Of a stretch of DNA of 14,083 nt, positions 1-8,785 are shown in pieces. A model generated the notes under the pieces. That model did no database searches and was not told the origin of the DNA. It saw nothing but the letters and a program-made list of their open reading frames with translations. The stretch is from Micractinium sp. NFX-FRZ (lineage: Eukaryota; Chlorophyta; Trebouxiophyceae; Chlorellales; Chlorellaceae): the NCBI GenBank assembly GCA_029339195.1, contig JAPTJF010000781.1:1-14083 (forward strand), written 5' to 3'. Within the stretch, counting starts at the first letter, position 1. Every line of letters starts with the position of its first letter. Both the position numbers and the translations under genes were made by a program.

Positions 1-77
1 AGCAAGGTGGGGATTTTGAGAACCCGGGCTTACAATGTAGGGAACTAATGCGGGAGAACCAGTCGGATCTACTGGTG

Positions 78-206
78 CACGGTTGAGGCGTCGAAGCTCG
101 CCTTGCCCGTCTTCCTGTCACAATACAGCACAAAGTCGAGGAGCACCAGCCCCAGAGAGTGGCACAGGGCCGTGGCGCGTGCGAGGCAGGTGGCCGCACT
201 GCGCAT
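78..206 (-). pseudogene. Partial duplicate of gene A first exon (paralogue fragment or 5' exon)
   Basis: Reading leftward from the ATG at 206-204, this segment encodes about 44 residues that align with the first exon of gene A (4438-4566). They share the start MR, the membrane segment SLGLVLL-FVLY and the end DASTV. Two length differences against gene A are exact multiples of three, and no stop lies within the aligned part, so the copy was probably once under protein-level selection. Similarity ends at the Val codon (GTG); two codons later comes an in-frame TAG (69-71). The remaining ten exons of gene A have no counterpart to the right, and any to the left would be outside the window. It could be the 5' exon of a paralogue using the weak donor GTGCAC at that point, or a dead fragment. 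I favour a fragment, without certainty. Confidence 0.55.
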
Positions 207-283
207 GGCTGTGCACCGGTCAGAGAGGGTCAGAGAGGGGAGGAGGAACAGGCGGCAAGCGACGGGACAGGCGGTGCGACCCA

Positions 284-330
284 GAGGCGGCTGGGGCGGC
301 AGGTGGAAAGGAAGACCCCATGCAGCGTAC
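284..330. repeat. Duplicated flank patch shared with 4638-4673
   Basis: The + strand reads GAGGCGGCTGGGGCGG... ending CCCCATGCAGCG, and 4638-4673 reads GAGGCGGCTAGGGTGG... with the same ending. The pair lies upstream of gene A's first exon and of its fragment at 78-206, at roughly the same distance. The original duplication therefore included the promoter-side flank as well as the exon. Confidence 0.6.
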
Positions 331-403
331 AAGCACAGCAGCCGCCCCAGCCGTGCAAGCCCTGGGGCAGCTGGGCAACAGCCTGCATGAACAGCACCCC
401 TCG

Positions 404-459
404 TTCGTGCACAAAAGCTCTCCCCTCATTCCTGCTGCATTCGTGCACAAAAGCTCTCC
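404..459. repeat. Direct repeat, two 20-bp identical copies 36 bp apart
   Basis: The 20-mer TTCGTGCACAAAAGCTCTCC occurs at 404-423 and again at 440-459, giving a 36-bp period. It contains the palindrome GTGCAC. It lies in non-coding DNA left of gene A; no function is evident. Confidence 0.85.
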
Positions 460-680
460 ACCCCACTGCACCTTCCCCGCTGCCTTCCCCTCCCTGGCTC
501 CCTCGGCGGTGGGGCGCGGCGCCAGGTGCCGTCAGCTGGCGGTTTGAGGGGAGGTGGTGGCTGGCTGGTGGCGCCCCTTGGCTGACACTGCCTGGCCCAT
601 GCCGATCTCTGCATCTGCCTGGCAGCCGCACTGAGGTGGCCTCAACACAGGAGCGCTTGCCGGGCATACCCCATCACACA

Positions 681-685
681 TTACA
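681..685 (-). terminator. Candidate poly(A) signal of gene A (TGTAA on minus strand)
   Basis: TTACA on the + strand is TGTAA on the minus strand, the usual chlorophyte polyadenylation signal. It lies about 355 nt after gene A's stop codon, giving a plausible 3' UTR length. A five-base motif alone is weak evidence. Confidence 0.4.
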
Positions 686-789
686 GCGGTGTTCAGCCAG
701 TGCAAGGGTTTGCAGTACGGGATGATACTGGGTTTGCGGTACTGGGATAGAGGGGGTCGGTGCAAGGAACTGCGGTGCAGGAACTAATG

Positions 790-935
790 GCAGCGGGGAG
801 TTGGGATAGCAGGAAAGTATTGAAAGCGGGGAATTGCTGCAAGCGGGGAATTGTGGCAGGGATTGTGACAGCAGGGAGTCGAGGCAGCAGGGAGTACGGA
901 AGTGGTTTGCAGCGGGGACATGTGGTAGCAGGGAA
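790..935. repeat. Degenerate G-rich minisatellite in the predicted gene A 3' UTR
   Basis: About nine imperfect units of roughly 14-25 bp share the core GCRGSGGGA, often continued as ATTG or GTTG. Unit starts are near 790, 809, 825, 843, 857, 871, 885, 910 and 927. The two at 825 and 843 share GCGGGGAATTG exactly. The array falls between gene A's stop codon and its candidate poly(A) signal, so it would be transcribed as a C/T-rich tract. Confidence 0.65.
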
Positions 936-1038
936 TTAGGGAAGTGAAGTGCAAAGATGTGTCGCAGGGGAGTGTCACAGGGAGGCACAGCACAGCCAGT
1001 GCTCACAGCTGCGCGGCCGCCGGCAGCTGCGCGGCTGC

Positions 1039-4000
1039 TCACAGCTGCTCCTCCAGCGTCTCCGCCAGCTCAGCCAGCTCCAGCTCGCGCTGCAGGCCGC
1101 CCGGCAGCTCGCCGCTCGAGTCGCGCTTCTTGGACAGGCGGCGCTGGGAGCGGGCCTCCAGGAACTTGTCGGCCTGCAGAGGCGAGGGGGGCAGGGGCCA
1201 GGCAAGGTGGTTGTGGGCTCTTGCCAGAGGGGGCAGGCGGTGGGGGACGGGAGCAGGCTGGGCACGCCGAGCATGGCAAGCGCTGCTGCAGCGCCGCCGC
1301 CGCCTCACCTCGTCGTCAAATGTCTTGGGGGCGTGCTCGATGTTGGGGAACATCTTCCGGCACTCCTCGATGACGTCGTCCAGCTCCTTCTCGGTGCGGC
1401 ACACCCAGCGGGGCTGCGGGCGGGGATACGGGAGAGCAGGTGGGGCGGGGTGGGTGAGGCAGGACACTGGCTGCCTCGGCCACCTGCCTACCAACCAGCC
1501 AGCGGCCGGCCAGCCTCATGCATGCAGGTCTGCCTGCCACATTTGCTGGCTCCCTTTTTGCCTGCCTGCCAGCCCGCGGCCCTCCTTGCCCAACCCCAAG
1601 TGCTCCCCCCACCTTGTCCTTGTTGCCCGTGGAGCGCTCCCACTCGGGGTCCCACACCACCACCTGCAGGGGCAGGGCGCGGCAACAGAAGTGTGAGACG
1701 TGGGCAATGGCTGCGGTGGGGCACGCGCCATCGGCGGCCGAGCCAGCGACTGCCGGTGGCTGCCTGGGCGCGCGCCTGCCCTCCTCTGCCCTGCCCTGCC
1801 CTGCCCTTCCCTACACCATCCCATCCCCAACCTAGGAGCAGGAGCAAGCGCGCACCATCATGGGCACGCCAAAGTCGACGGTGACGGTGCGGAAGATGGA
1901 GAGGAGGTAGGCGGTGATGACCACAATGAAGGGCGACTTGGTCTCCAGCGCGCCCACCGGCTTGCCGCTGGAGTCCTTCACCTTGCCCAGGCCCAGCAGC
2001 TCCTGCAGGGATAGGTGGCTGGGTGGGTGGTCGAGGGGGCGCGTGGTTGAGGGGCCACAGGGGAGGGCACCAGGCACGCCGTCCGTGGCTGATGCGGCTG
2101 GCCTGTAAGGCTGCACCTGCTCATGCATCATGTGCCGTGCCCCACTCAACCCCAGAGCACCCACCCTGCCAACACAGCCCCACACACAGCCCACCTTGAC
2201 GGCAATCTGGTTCTTGCGCGTGATGACGATGGTCTCGGTGCCGCCGCCGCGGGAGGCGAAAGGAAGCTTGAGGAGGGCCAGGGCGTCGGTCAGGTACGTC
2301 TTGCCCCCTGGGAACTTGTCGTGCCCGCCCTCCATGTTGCTGCCGCCGGGGGCAATCAGCTCAAACTTGAAGCTGCGGGTGGGGTGGAGTGGGGCGGGAT
2401 GAGGGGGTTGCAGGTCAGGAGCGGGGCAGGGGCAGGGGCTGGGGCCGACTGGGTGCTGCAGGAGCGGTGCGGTCCCGCTGAGCTCAAGCGGGCGGCTGCA
2501 GGATGGTGGCCGGTCATGCACCCGGGTGCTGGCCAGCCCACGGCACAGCCGGGCCGGGCCGCGCCAACGGCACCCTGCTGCTCCCCACACAGCACAATAA
2601 CCCCCCATTGGTGGCACCTCACCGAGCAACACAGCACACCACTCACCGCATGGAGGAGAACAGGTTGGCGGCGGGGATGGACAGGATGCTGAGCGCCCAT
2701 ACCAGGGTCCTGTACTCGTAGCCGTTCATCACCAGAAACATCAGCCCCGCGAGCATGTGCGCCTGATACTGCAGGGGGACAGGGGGGGGAGACGAAGGGG
2801 CACTGGGTCAGGCAGGGTGGTGAGAGGTATGGGCGATACCCGCCCAAGCGATGCCAGTGGCAAGGCGGGTGCTGGCATGGGCTTGCAAGGGCAGGGCAGG
2901 GAGCACGAATCAGAGTCGACCAGGCTGGCCACCAACGGAGACGGGGGCGCTGCAGCGAGGGGAGCTCACCATGCACGCGAAGCAGCGGGCCATGCGCGCC
3001 ATGTTGTTCTTCAGGCGGCGCAGGTAGGCAATGCAGAAGTTGCAGCGCCCCTTGCAGGGCTTGCCGGTGGAGTCGGAGCCTTGGCAGTTGACGTCGGCGC
3101 GTGAGAGGTTGTGGTCGATCTGCAGGGGCGTGCGACCACGGGGCAGGCAGGGGCGTGCGACCGTGGGGCAGGCCAGAGGGAAGGGGGAGAGCAGCGCCAG
3201 CAGGGCAGCAGGGCAGAAGATCAGGCCCACATGCAGGTGCGCCAACCCAGCCAGCAACGCACGGCAGTGGGTGCACCCCCCTGCATATGCACACCTGTTG
3301 CCTGCCCATGCCATTCAAAAGGGAGGGTGCAAGCAAACCAGCAGCCGGCCCACGCCACCCACCTCAGTCCCCTTGTTCTTTGCGATCTCGATCTTGGTGA
3401 TCTTGACGCCGGAGAAGCCCCAGTCGGTGATCTTCTTGGTCCAGGTCTCCACCTGTGGGGAAGTGGGAGGAGTGGACGGGGGAAGAGGGGCCGGTGTCGG
3501 CGGGGGACAGGCTGGGGTTGGTAGCAGAGGGGTAGGCAGCGCAAGGCAGGCACGCACGGGGGCGGATGATCCTTGCGCGCTGAATTACAGGGTGCAGGGA
3601 CAGGGTGAGTGGGAAGGGCTTTTATGATGGGGGCAGCACAGGCCACTTACCCACTCGCAGCTCTGGCAGAGCAAGTTGCCGCCGTGCTTGTTGATCGTCT
3701 TGATCATGGCCTCGATGAAGGCGGGGCACCGGGGGCAGCGGAAGCGCATGCGCTCGGACGCCCAGCCCGCAGTGGTAGCCTGCGCAGCAAGGCAGAGGAG
3801 AGGTCAGCCATGCATACAAATGGAGTTTTGTTCAAGCGGGAGCAGCGGCTGCAAGGCTGTCCGGCACGGCGGTGCCACCAAGGGGGGAAGACTTGCGCTG
3901 CTGCTAGCGGCCTTGCAGCCCAGCACCCACAGGCCCGCCAAACACCCTGCAAGCAGCTGCGGCACCCACCAATGGGTCGTCGTTGGGGGGCAGGCGCGTG

Positions 4001-4566
4001 GCGTCCTCCAGGTTGAACGTCTTGGCTGTCGCCGCCACCTTGGCGTCGCGGATGGGGCCGTCGTCTTTCTTGCCGCCTTTGACGCGGTGCAAGTCGCAGC
4101 GGCACTTGGCGGGCGGGAAGCCCTTCTGCCCTTCCAGGCTCTTCACCTGCAGCGGACAGGGGGCAGCAGCAAACGGTGGGATGGAGTGGGGCACGGTTGC
4201 AAGCAGCCTTGGACGGCGGCGTGCGCGGCACGCAGGCGGTGCGCGTTCAAACGCAACGAGCGGCGGCGGCAGGGCGGCAGCAGCCTGTTTTGGGCGCCCT
4301 GTTCCCCCAGCCCCGCCCAACAGTGCCCCTCGGCGCGCAGCCCAGCCACCAGGCAGCCACTCCGCTCAGCCTTCTCACTGCCTGCTCACCTGCACTGTGC
4401 CTGGCTGCCCGCAGCCCTCCGTCTGGCACTCGGCAATCACGGTTGAGGCGTCGTACTTCATCCTGCCCACCTTGTCGCGGTACAGCACAAAGCCGAGGAG
4501 CACCAGCCCCAGCGACAGGCACAGGGCCTTGGCATCTCTGATGCAGTCGGCTAGGTTCTTGCGCAT
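1039..4566 (-). CDS. Gene A: uncharacterised membrane protein with three cysteine clusters (11 exons, 486 aa)
   Basis: Exons, in order of translation: 4566-4390, 4146-3970, 3779-3651, 3452-3363, 3119-2970, 2768-2647, 2372-2195, 2002-1856, 1663-1613, 1413-1309, 1173-1039. All ten introns are GT-AG and the joined frame is open. I do not recognise the family. Visible features: a membrane helix at about residues 13-30; Cys cluster 1 (C47, C52, C74, C76, perhaps H79); a zinc-ribbon-like CX2C-X19-CX2C (C133, C136, C156, C159); cluster 3 (C203, C213, C217, C220, C237, C240); hydrophobic segments at 246-256, 262-278 and 365-378; and a charged, Glu-rich, probably helical C-terminus. The pattern suggests a membrane-anchored, zinc-binding protein, but this is inference. 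The ATG has the context GTCGCC-ATG-C; an AG just upstream (CTAG or ATCAG) leaves room for an additional 5' exon. The exon structure is much surer than the function. A partial copy of exon 1 lies at 78-206. Confidence 0.82.
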
Positions 4567-4768
4567 GGCGACGGGCTGATCTAGACACAAGGTGAGATCG
4601 GAACGAATAAGGGCAGTGAGAGGCGCGAAGGAATTAAGAGGCGGCTAGGGTGGAAAGGAGGCCCCATGCAGCGCCCAACCCCATGCAGCCTACTTGCAAG
4701 CGCTTGCAGCTTGCAGCTGAGGAGATGCGTCTCCTGATTCAAGGTCTCATGATCTTGCTCTGCTCATG

Positions 4769-4842
4769 CCGCATATGTGAGTCAGCGGGGCAAATCAGAT
4801 TGTTGGGGTGCGTACGCCCGAACCGCATATGTGAGTCAGCGG
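4769..4842 (+). repeat. Two 20-bp direct repeats carrying a splice-donor-like GTGAGT
   Basis: CCGCATATGTGAGTCAGCGG occurs identically at 4769-4788 and 4823-4842, 54 bp apart. Each copy contains the palindrome CATATG and, on the + strand, a strong 5' splice-site sequence, GTGAGTCAG. On the + strand the first copy could pair with the acceptor at 4937-4950. Confidence 0.85.
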
Positions 4843-4950
4843 CGGGGGAACCGGCGGGCGCCCCTCACAAGCCTGCGCCAGTGCACCTATACACCCCTTT
4901 TCACATGCTTGCATCGCCTGCTTCCTGCTGCGTGTACCCCCTTTCTGCAG

Positions 4951-5017
4951 CATGCTCTTCCGCCGCCCCAAGGGCTACGGCACGGCGCAGCAGGTGGCGG
5001 TCCCCATGCAGCAGTAG
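4951..5017 (+). CDS. Possible orphan terminal exon on the + strand (hypothetical)
   Basis: The pyrimidine-rich acceptor CCCCCTTTCTGCAG precedes 4951. After one base comes an open frame beginning MLFRRPKGYGTAQQ and ending in PMQQ and TAG (5015-5017). Every sense codon in it ends in G or C, as in the real exons of this window. With the donor GTGAGT at 4777 and the ATG at 4766, splicing would give only a 25-residue product; otherwise the 5' part is missing. A candidate + strand TGTAA lies at 5434-5438. I do not recognise the peptide. It could be a relic of a translocated 3' exon, a microgene, or chance. The same sequence recurs in degenerate form at about 5101-5170. Confidence 0.3.
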
Positions 5018-5170
5018 CGGGCAGCCACGCGGTGCCGCTGGGCGCCCATGCAGCGGCGGGCAGCTTGTCCCAGCCCAGCATGCAGGCGCATGGCCCCCGT
5101 AAGGGCCACGGCCAGCGCAGCAAGTGGCGATCACGATGCAGCAGCACCGGCAAGCCGTGCCGCTCACCCG
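4951..5170. repeat. Imperfect tandem duplication, period about 131 bp
   Basis: The segment from about 4970 (AAGGGCTACGG, then GCGCAGCAGGTGGCG and ATGCAGCAG) recurs from 5101 (AAGGGCCACGG, then GCGCAGCAAGTGGCG and ATGCAGCAG), with similarity continuing through a GTGCCGCT block. A one-base length difference and a changed stop region break the reading frame of the second copy relative to the first. Confidence 0.65.
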
Positions 5171-5433
5171 GGGGCGGGGCGCGCATGTCGGCGCCCTCAA
5201 CCTGCACCCCACAGCCATTTTACACGCCTGCGCCTGCCTGAAATAGGCAGTGGTAGGCAGCAGTAGTCGATCTGAACCGGGCCAGGCAATCCAGATAGAC
5301 CGGTTGGACAAAACCGCAGGCGACTGTAGACCAGTCCCCCAACCCCTACACCCAGTCTTTGATCTGTACACGTACTCTAGGACCCTCACACAACCTCTGC
5401 TCCCTCCTCCTCGCCCTTTCTCCTCAGAAGTAC

Positions 5434-5446
5434 CATGTAATTTATT
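5434..5446. terminator. Opposed candidate poly(A) signals (TGTAA on +, AATAAA on -)
   Basis: The + strand TGTAA is at 5434-5438; three bases on, TTTATT at 5441-5446 is AATAAA on the minus strand. The latter lies about 350 nt after gene B's stop codon and is a reasonable 3' end for it. A second minus-strand candidate, TGTAA, is at 5220-5224. Confidence 0.35.
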
Positions 5447-5793
5447 GAAAAACATTGAACAGGATACAAAGGGTGGAGCGAAGTGGAGCGGGCAATGCTA
5501 GGTGTTGGACATGGCGGGGTGATAGTGTGGATGAGAGGCACAGCAGTAGCAAGCGCGATTGTGAAACCAGAGGCCAAGTAGATGTGAGGCCTGAGGAGGC
5601 ATGCCATGCATGGCAGCATCATGTGGGTGCTGCCAGGTGCTGTGGTTTGCACATCTAGGCCAGGCTTGGGCATGGGTGCGCGGCTGCATTCTGTTAGCAG
5701 GCGTTGCAGCCAGGCCCTGGCCACAGGGGCGGGGCATTCAAAGTGCGGAAAGCGTGTTGAGCACCATCTCGTCCTCTTCACTCGGCTGCCATG

Positions 5794-8785
5794 TCACCGC
5801 TTGAAGTGGTAGATCTGCACCAGGGGTGAGGGCACACTGCCTTGTTGCCTGGGAGGCAGGCCGACGTTCCTGGACTCCACCAGGCCCACCAGGTCAAGCC
5901 CGCCCCGGGCAGCCATTCAGGCATGCAAAGAGGCAGCCCAGGGAGCAGGCAGGCAGGCAGACACAGAGGCGGGGGCCCTCGCCAGCACCCACCTGCACCT
6001 CCTCCCCCTCATCTTGGAAGTCACCTGCAGGCAATGGGCAGAGGGGGGATGCCAGGCTCATTTGGCGGCTGCCGGTTGGGCCAGTTGACAGAACTGCTGG
6101 CGCGCCAGCCAGACCGCCAGCCATCCTCGCAGTCAACGGCAACGACTGCAGCATCATGCAGGCTGGCCTCCCGCGCTCACCAGCGTAGCGCAGGTTGCGG
6201 AAGCGCTCCCAGGGGATGGGGTCGTACACCGCCGGGCGCTCGGGCGTGACAAAGGCCGGCAGCGGGGCGATGACGGCCTCGGGGCGGGGGTTGAAGAAGA
6301 AGGGGGCGGAGAGGCGGGCACGGTTGTGGGGCGACAGCACGCGGTGCACCGGCGCCTTGATGATGTCGTTGGTCAGCACCTGAGGGGGGGGGAGGGGGGG
6401 GGGGAGGTACAGAATGCGGTCTGAGATCCCTGGGAGTTTGGGTGCACGCGCACCTTGGCGGTGCCGCGAGCGTTTCAGCTGCATGAAGGGGAGGCGGGGA
6501 GCAAGGCGGGGAGAGTGGGCTGGGCAAGTGGGCTGGGGTGAGGTAAATCTGCGGGTGAGGTGGGCGGGTGGGCAGGTGGGCGGAATGGCCAGGGCAAGGC
6601 CAGGTTAATTGTGCAAACTTGAAGTCGGCTGAATTGCACGCAGTGCCATGCTCTGGTGCAGGCGGCAAGGACTCTGCCGGCCGGTATCTCACACGCCTCC
6701 AGGCGCTGCACCAGGCACCAGGCACCAGGCATGCTGGCGGCCGCCCCCACACCTGGCACTGGTCCCCCACGTTGATGGTGAGCGCATCGGGGGCGGGGGC
6801 CACGTCGTTCCATTGCCCGTGCTTGTGGAACTGCAGGCCGTGCACCTCCGGGTCCTGGATCAGGATGGTGAGGAAGCCGGCATCTGCAAGGCAGGGGGGC
6901 CCAAAGCGGGAAAGAGGGTGGTGGGTGGGCAGGAGGGTGAATGGGAGGGTGTGTGGTGCGATGAAGGGGTCTGGCTAGCTGAGCAGGCTATCAAGGCAGC
7001 ACCTGCCCCCTCGCGCTGGTTCGTTGACAATCGTGTTTTGAACCGACAGGCCATGGCATGGGCTTGAGTGCACAACTTGTCCTCAGGGAGATGAACGGGC
7101 ACTTGCTACGCTTGCCTGTGTGCTGGTTGAGGCCCAGCTTGCTCTGTGTGGCGGGGGTGGCGGGGTAGTAGTTCAGGCGCATGAAGCTGGTGTGGTCCTC
7201 CTGCGCAGGAGGAAGGGGGGTGCTTCCCAGTGGGACAGGCAGCCGCCAGGGCAGCTTGGGTCCAGCAGCCCTGTGGGCAGGTCGCTGAGCACAGCAGCAG
7301 AGCTTCGCCTCGCCCTCTGGGCGGCCAGCTGGCTGCACTCTCCTCGCCTGCCTCCTCCCCTCACTCCCGCCCAGGCCCCTTTGCCTGCGCCCACCCTTGC
7401 CCTCGCCACACACCGCAAGCAGTCGCCACCCCGCCCCTTCCCTACCGCTACTCCTCATGGCCCCCCTCATACGCGCCACCACCGACCGGACCTGGAAGGT
7501 GGGGTGCAGCGTGTCGGCGGGCAGGCCCAGCCCCAGGCTGAACGCCTCCAGCAGCTTAAAGCTCACACGCGTCATCTCGGCAAAGTAGGCCTCCAAGACG
7601 TCTCGGAACTCGGGCTGCAGCAGCGCCCGACAGGGGGCGGTGCATCAGGCAGGCGGTGGGTGCTGGACAGGCAGGGGAGGCAGCCGGGCACTTCCTGGAG
7701 GGCTGGGGGCTGGCGGCGGTGGGGGGCACGTGGGGAGCAGCAGGCGCATGCCAGTAGGCCGAGGCCAAGCAGCAGCAAGTGCAAGTTGTTAGCTTTGAAA
7801 GGCGCCGCCCGGCGGGGGTCTCCTATTGCTGGCACCGGGCGCCCCTCCCGGCCTCTACCCCACCCTGCCGCCATGCACCTGCCCCTCGGGCCACTGGTTG
7901 GGCGCTGTGAGCACCCGGGAGGCTGTGCTGCGTGTGGACACGTTTTGGTTGCAGAAGTCGAAGCACTGCTTGATGTCCAGGATCTGAGGGACAAGGGGGT
8001 GTGTGGCCGGGGAGCAGGGGCACATTGAGGGCAGCGTTGGGGGGGTGCACCCGCACGGCGATTAGCTTTCGCAGCCTGCCGTGCGGCATTGCAGGTCTTG
8101 CCCGCCCTGCCCTGCAGCTGCCCACGTGGCACATACTTGCCCCCACACCCAAGCACCCCACCCCCGCAGCTGCACGTTGGCCACCCACCACTTGCCCCAC
8201 GGATACACCGGGCCACCCACCCACCCGGCACCCACCCCCACGGTGCACCAAGCCACCCACCCACCCGCTTGGTGTACTCGTCATTGAAGAAGCCGTTTGG
8301 GTTGTCCTCCCGGCGCTTCACCTGCAGTGCAAGCAAGGTGCAGCAGGGGTGGGAGGGCAAGGAGGGGCGGCAGCACAGGGCGGCGGCACAGGTGCGCCAG
8401 CTGTCACGTCTGCAGCAGGGCAGCCGCTGGCGGGGGCACCTACTTGAAGCTTGGTGTCCAGCGGCAGGGCGAAGAAGTCGCGGGCCACGCGCTGCATGTC
8501 GGAGATGAGCTCCAGGCTGACGCCGTGGTTGACCAGCTGGAAAGTGCCCACTCCCTCGCCCGCCGCACGGATGGCAGCAGCCACCTCTGCTGGCGGCAGG
8601 TCACCCTGGCGGCCGGGGTTCAGAAACCCTGCAGCGTCGATCACCGGCGCCTGCACTTTGCGGTCAGCTGAAGTCGGAGCTTCCTTCAGAAAGGCGCGGG
8701 CCGGGATAACGCGCCGTGGGGAGGCCGGCCTGGCAGTGCCAGCTGGGGCCGCAACAGCGGGCAGGCGGGTGGTGGAGGCGAGCAT
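5794..8785 (-). CDS. Gene B: 2-oxoglutarate/Fe(II)-dependent dioxygenase, DOXC/IPNS-like (9 exons, 364 aa)
   Basis: Exons: 8785-8444, 8321-8265, 7983-7879, 7614-7492, 7200-7116, 6883-6753, 6379-6181, 6024-5993, 5814-5794. Seven introns are GT-AG and intron 5 is GC-AG. Such enzymes oxidise a substrate with O2 and 2-oxoglutarate. The DIOX_N-like region spans about residues 46-114 (VNHGVS at 85-90). The catalytic jelly roll carries the iron ligands H236 and D238 (NQHTDAGF) and H293 (APVHRV). The 2-oxoglutarate-binding RLS is at 303-305 and N219/Y221 lie in RLNYYP. The C-terminal GEEVQ fits plant-type relatives, as does the length. Residues 1-40 are rich in Ala, Arg, Ser and Thr with no acidic residue before E36, like a plastid transit peptide. 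The ATG at 8785 is the first in frame. The substrate cannot be assigned: plant relatives act on hormones, flavonoids and alkaloids. Confidence 0.93.
5947..5960. repeat. Short AGGC microsatellite
   Basis: About three and a half copies of AGGC lie in intron 8 of gene B. A similar tract of the same unit is at 12021-12035, in intron 5 of gene C. Confidence 0.8.
6382..6407. repeat. Poly-G tract (poly-C on the coding strand) at a 3' splice site
   Basis: Runs of nine (6384-6392) and eleven (6394-6404) consecutive G lie next to gene B exon 7. On the transcript this is a nearly pure C tract immediately before the CAG acceptor of intron 6, serving as its polypyrimidine tract. The G strand could fold into a quadruplex. 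Confidence 0.8.
6708..6728. repeat. GCACCAG heptamer, three tandem copies
   Basis: Three perfect 7-bp units lie inside intron 6 of gene B, about 25 bp inward from its donor (on the transcript, just after the 5' splice site). The short repeat is probably slippage-derived. Confidence 0.8.
6884..7115 (-). other. GC-AG intron splitting the HxD motif of gene B
   Basis: The exon ends CACACAG and is followed by GCAAGC; the acceptor is CCTTGCAG. Splicing ACA-G to AT-GCC gives His-Thr-Asp-Ala-Gly-Phe, the exact family consensus, so GC is the productive donor. A GT (GTAGCA) lies six bases downstream; its use would insert GCAAGC and turn HTDAG into HTGKHAG, removing the iron-binding Asp. Confidence 0.88.
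8212..8267. repeat. 16-bp direct repeat overlapping a splice donor of gene B
   Basis: GCCACCCACCCACCCG occurs at 8212-8227 and 8252-8267. The second copy contains the 5' splice site of intron 2; on the transcript it reads CGG followed by GTGGGTGGGTGGC. The first copy repeats this donor sequence 40 nt further into the intron. Confidence 0.85.

Larger units (their letters stand above)
4567..5793. other. Intergenic region between genes A and B
   Basis: This stretch holds gene A's 5' flank, the flank patch shared with 284-330, two copies of a 20-bp repeat (4769-4842), a possible + strand terminal exon (4951-5017) with a degenerate second copy, and gene B's 3' UTR. The part from about 5240 to 5793 is lower in GC than the genes, and I see no convincing coding in it. 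No TATA box stands out upstream of gene A. Confidence 0.6.

Noticed and set aside
404..459. CRISPR-like repeat
   Set aside because: There are only two copies with a 16-bp spacer, in a spliced eukaryotic genome; it is a simple direct duplication.
949..1884. Long + strand open frame (311 codons)
   Set aside because: It runs antisense across gene A exons 8-11 and their introns, has no family motif and reflects GC-rich DNA lacking stops.
2356..3336. Long minus-strand open frame (326 codons)
   Set aside because: It passes through introns and the wrong frame of gene A exons 5-6; the spliced frame with proper donors and acceptors explains the region better.
4660..5060. Recurrent CCATGCAG motif as a regulatory array
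   Set aside because: The copies are irregularly spaced and partly explained by the local duplications; without a genome background the excess is not convincing.
7120..8028. Long + strand open frame (302 codons)
   Set aside because: It is antisense to gene B exons 3-5 and low in complexity; the minus strand carries clear dioxygenase motifs.
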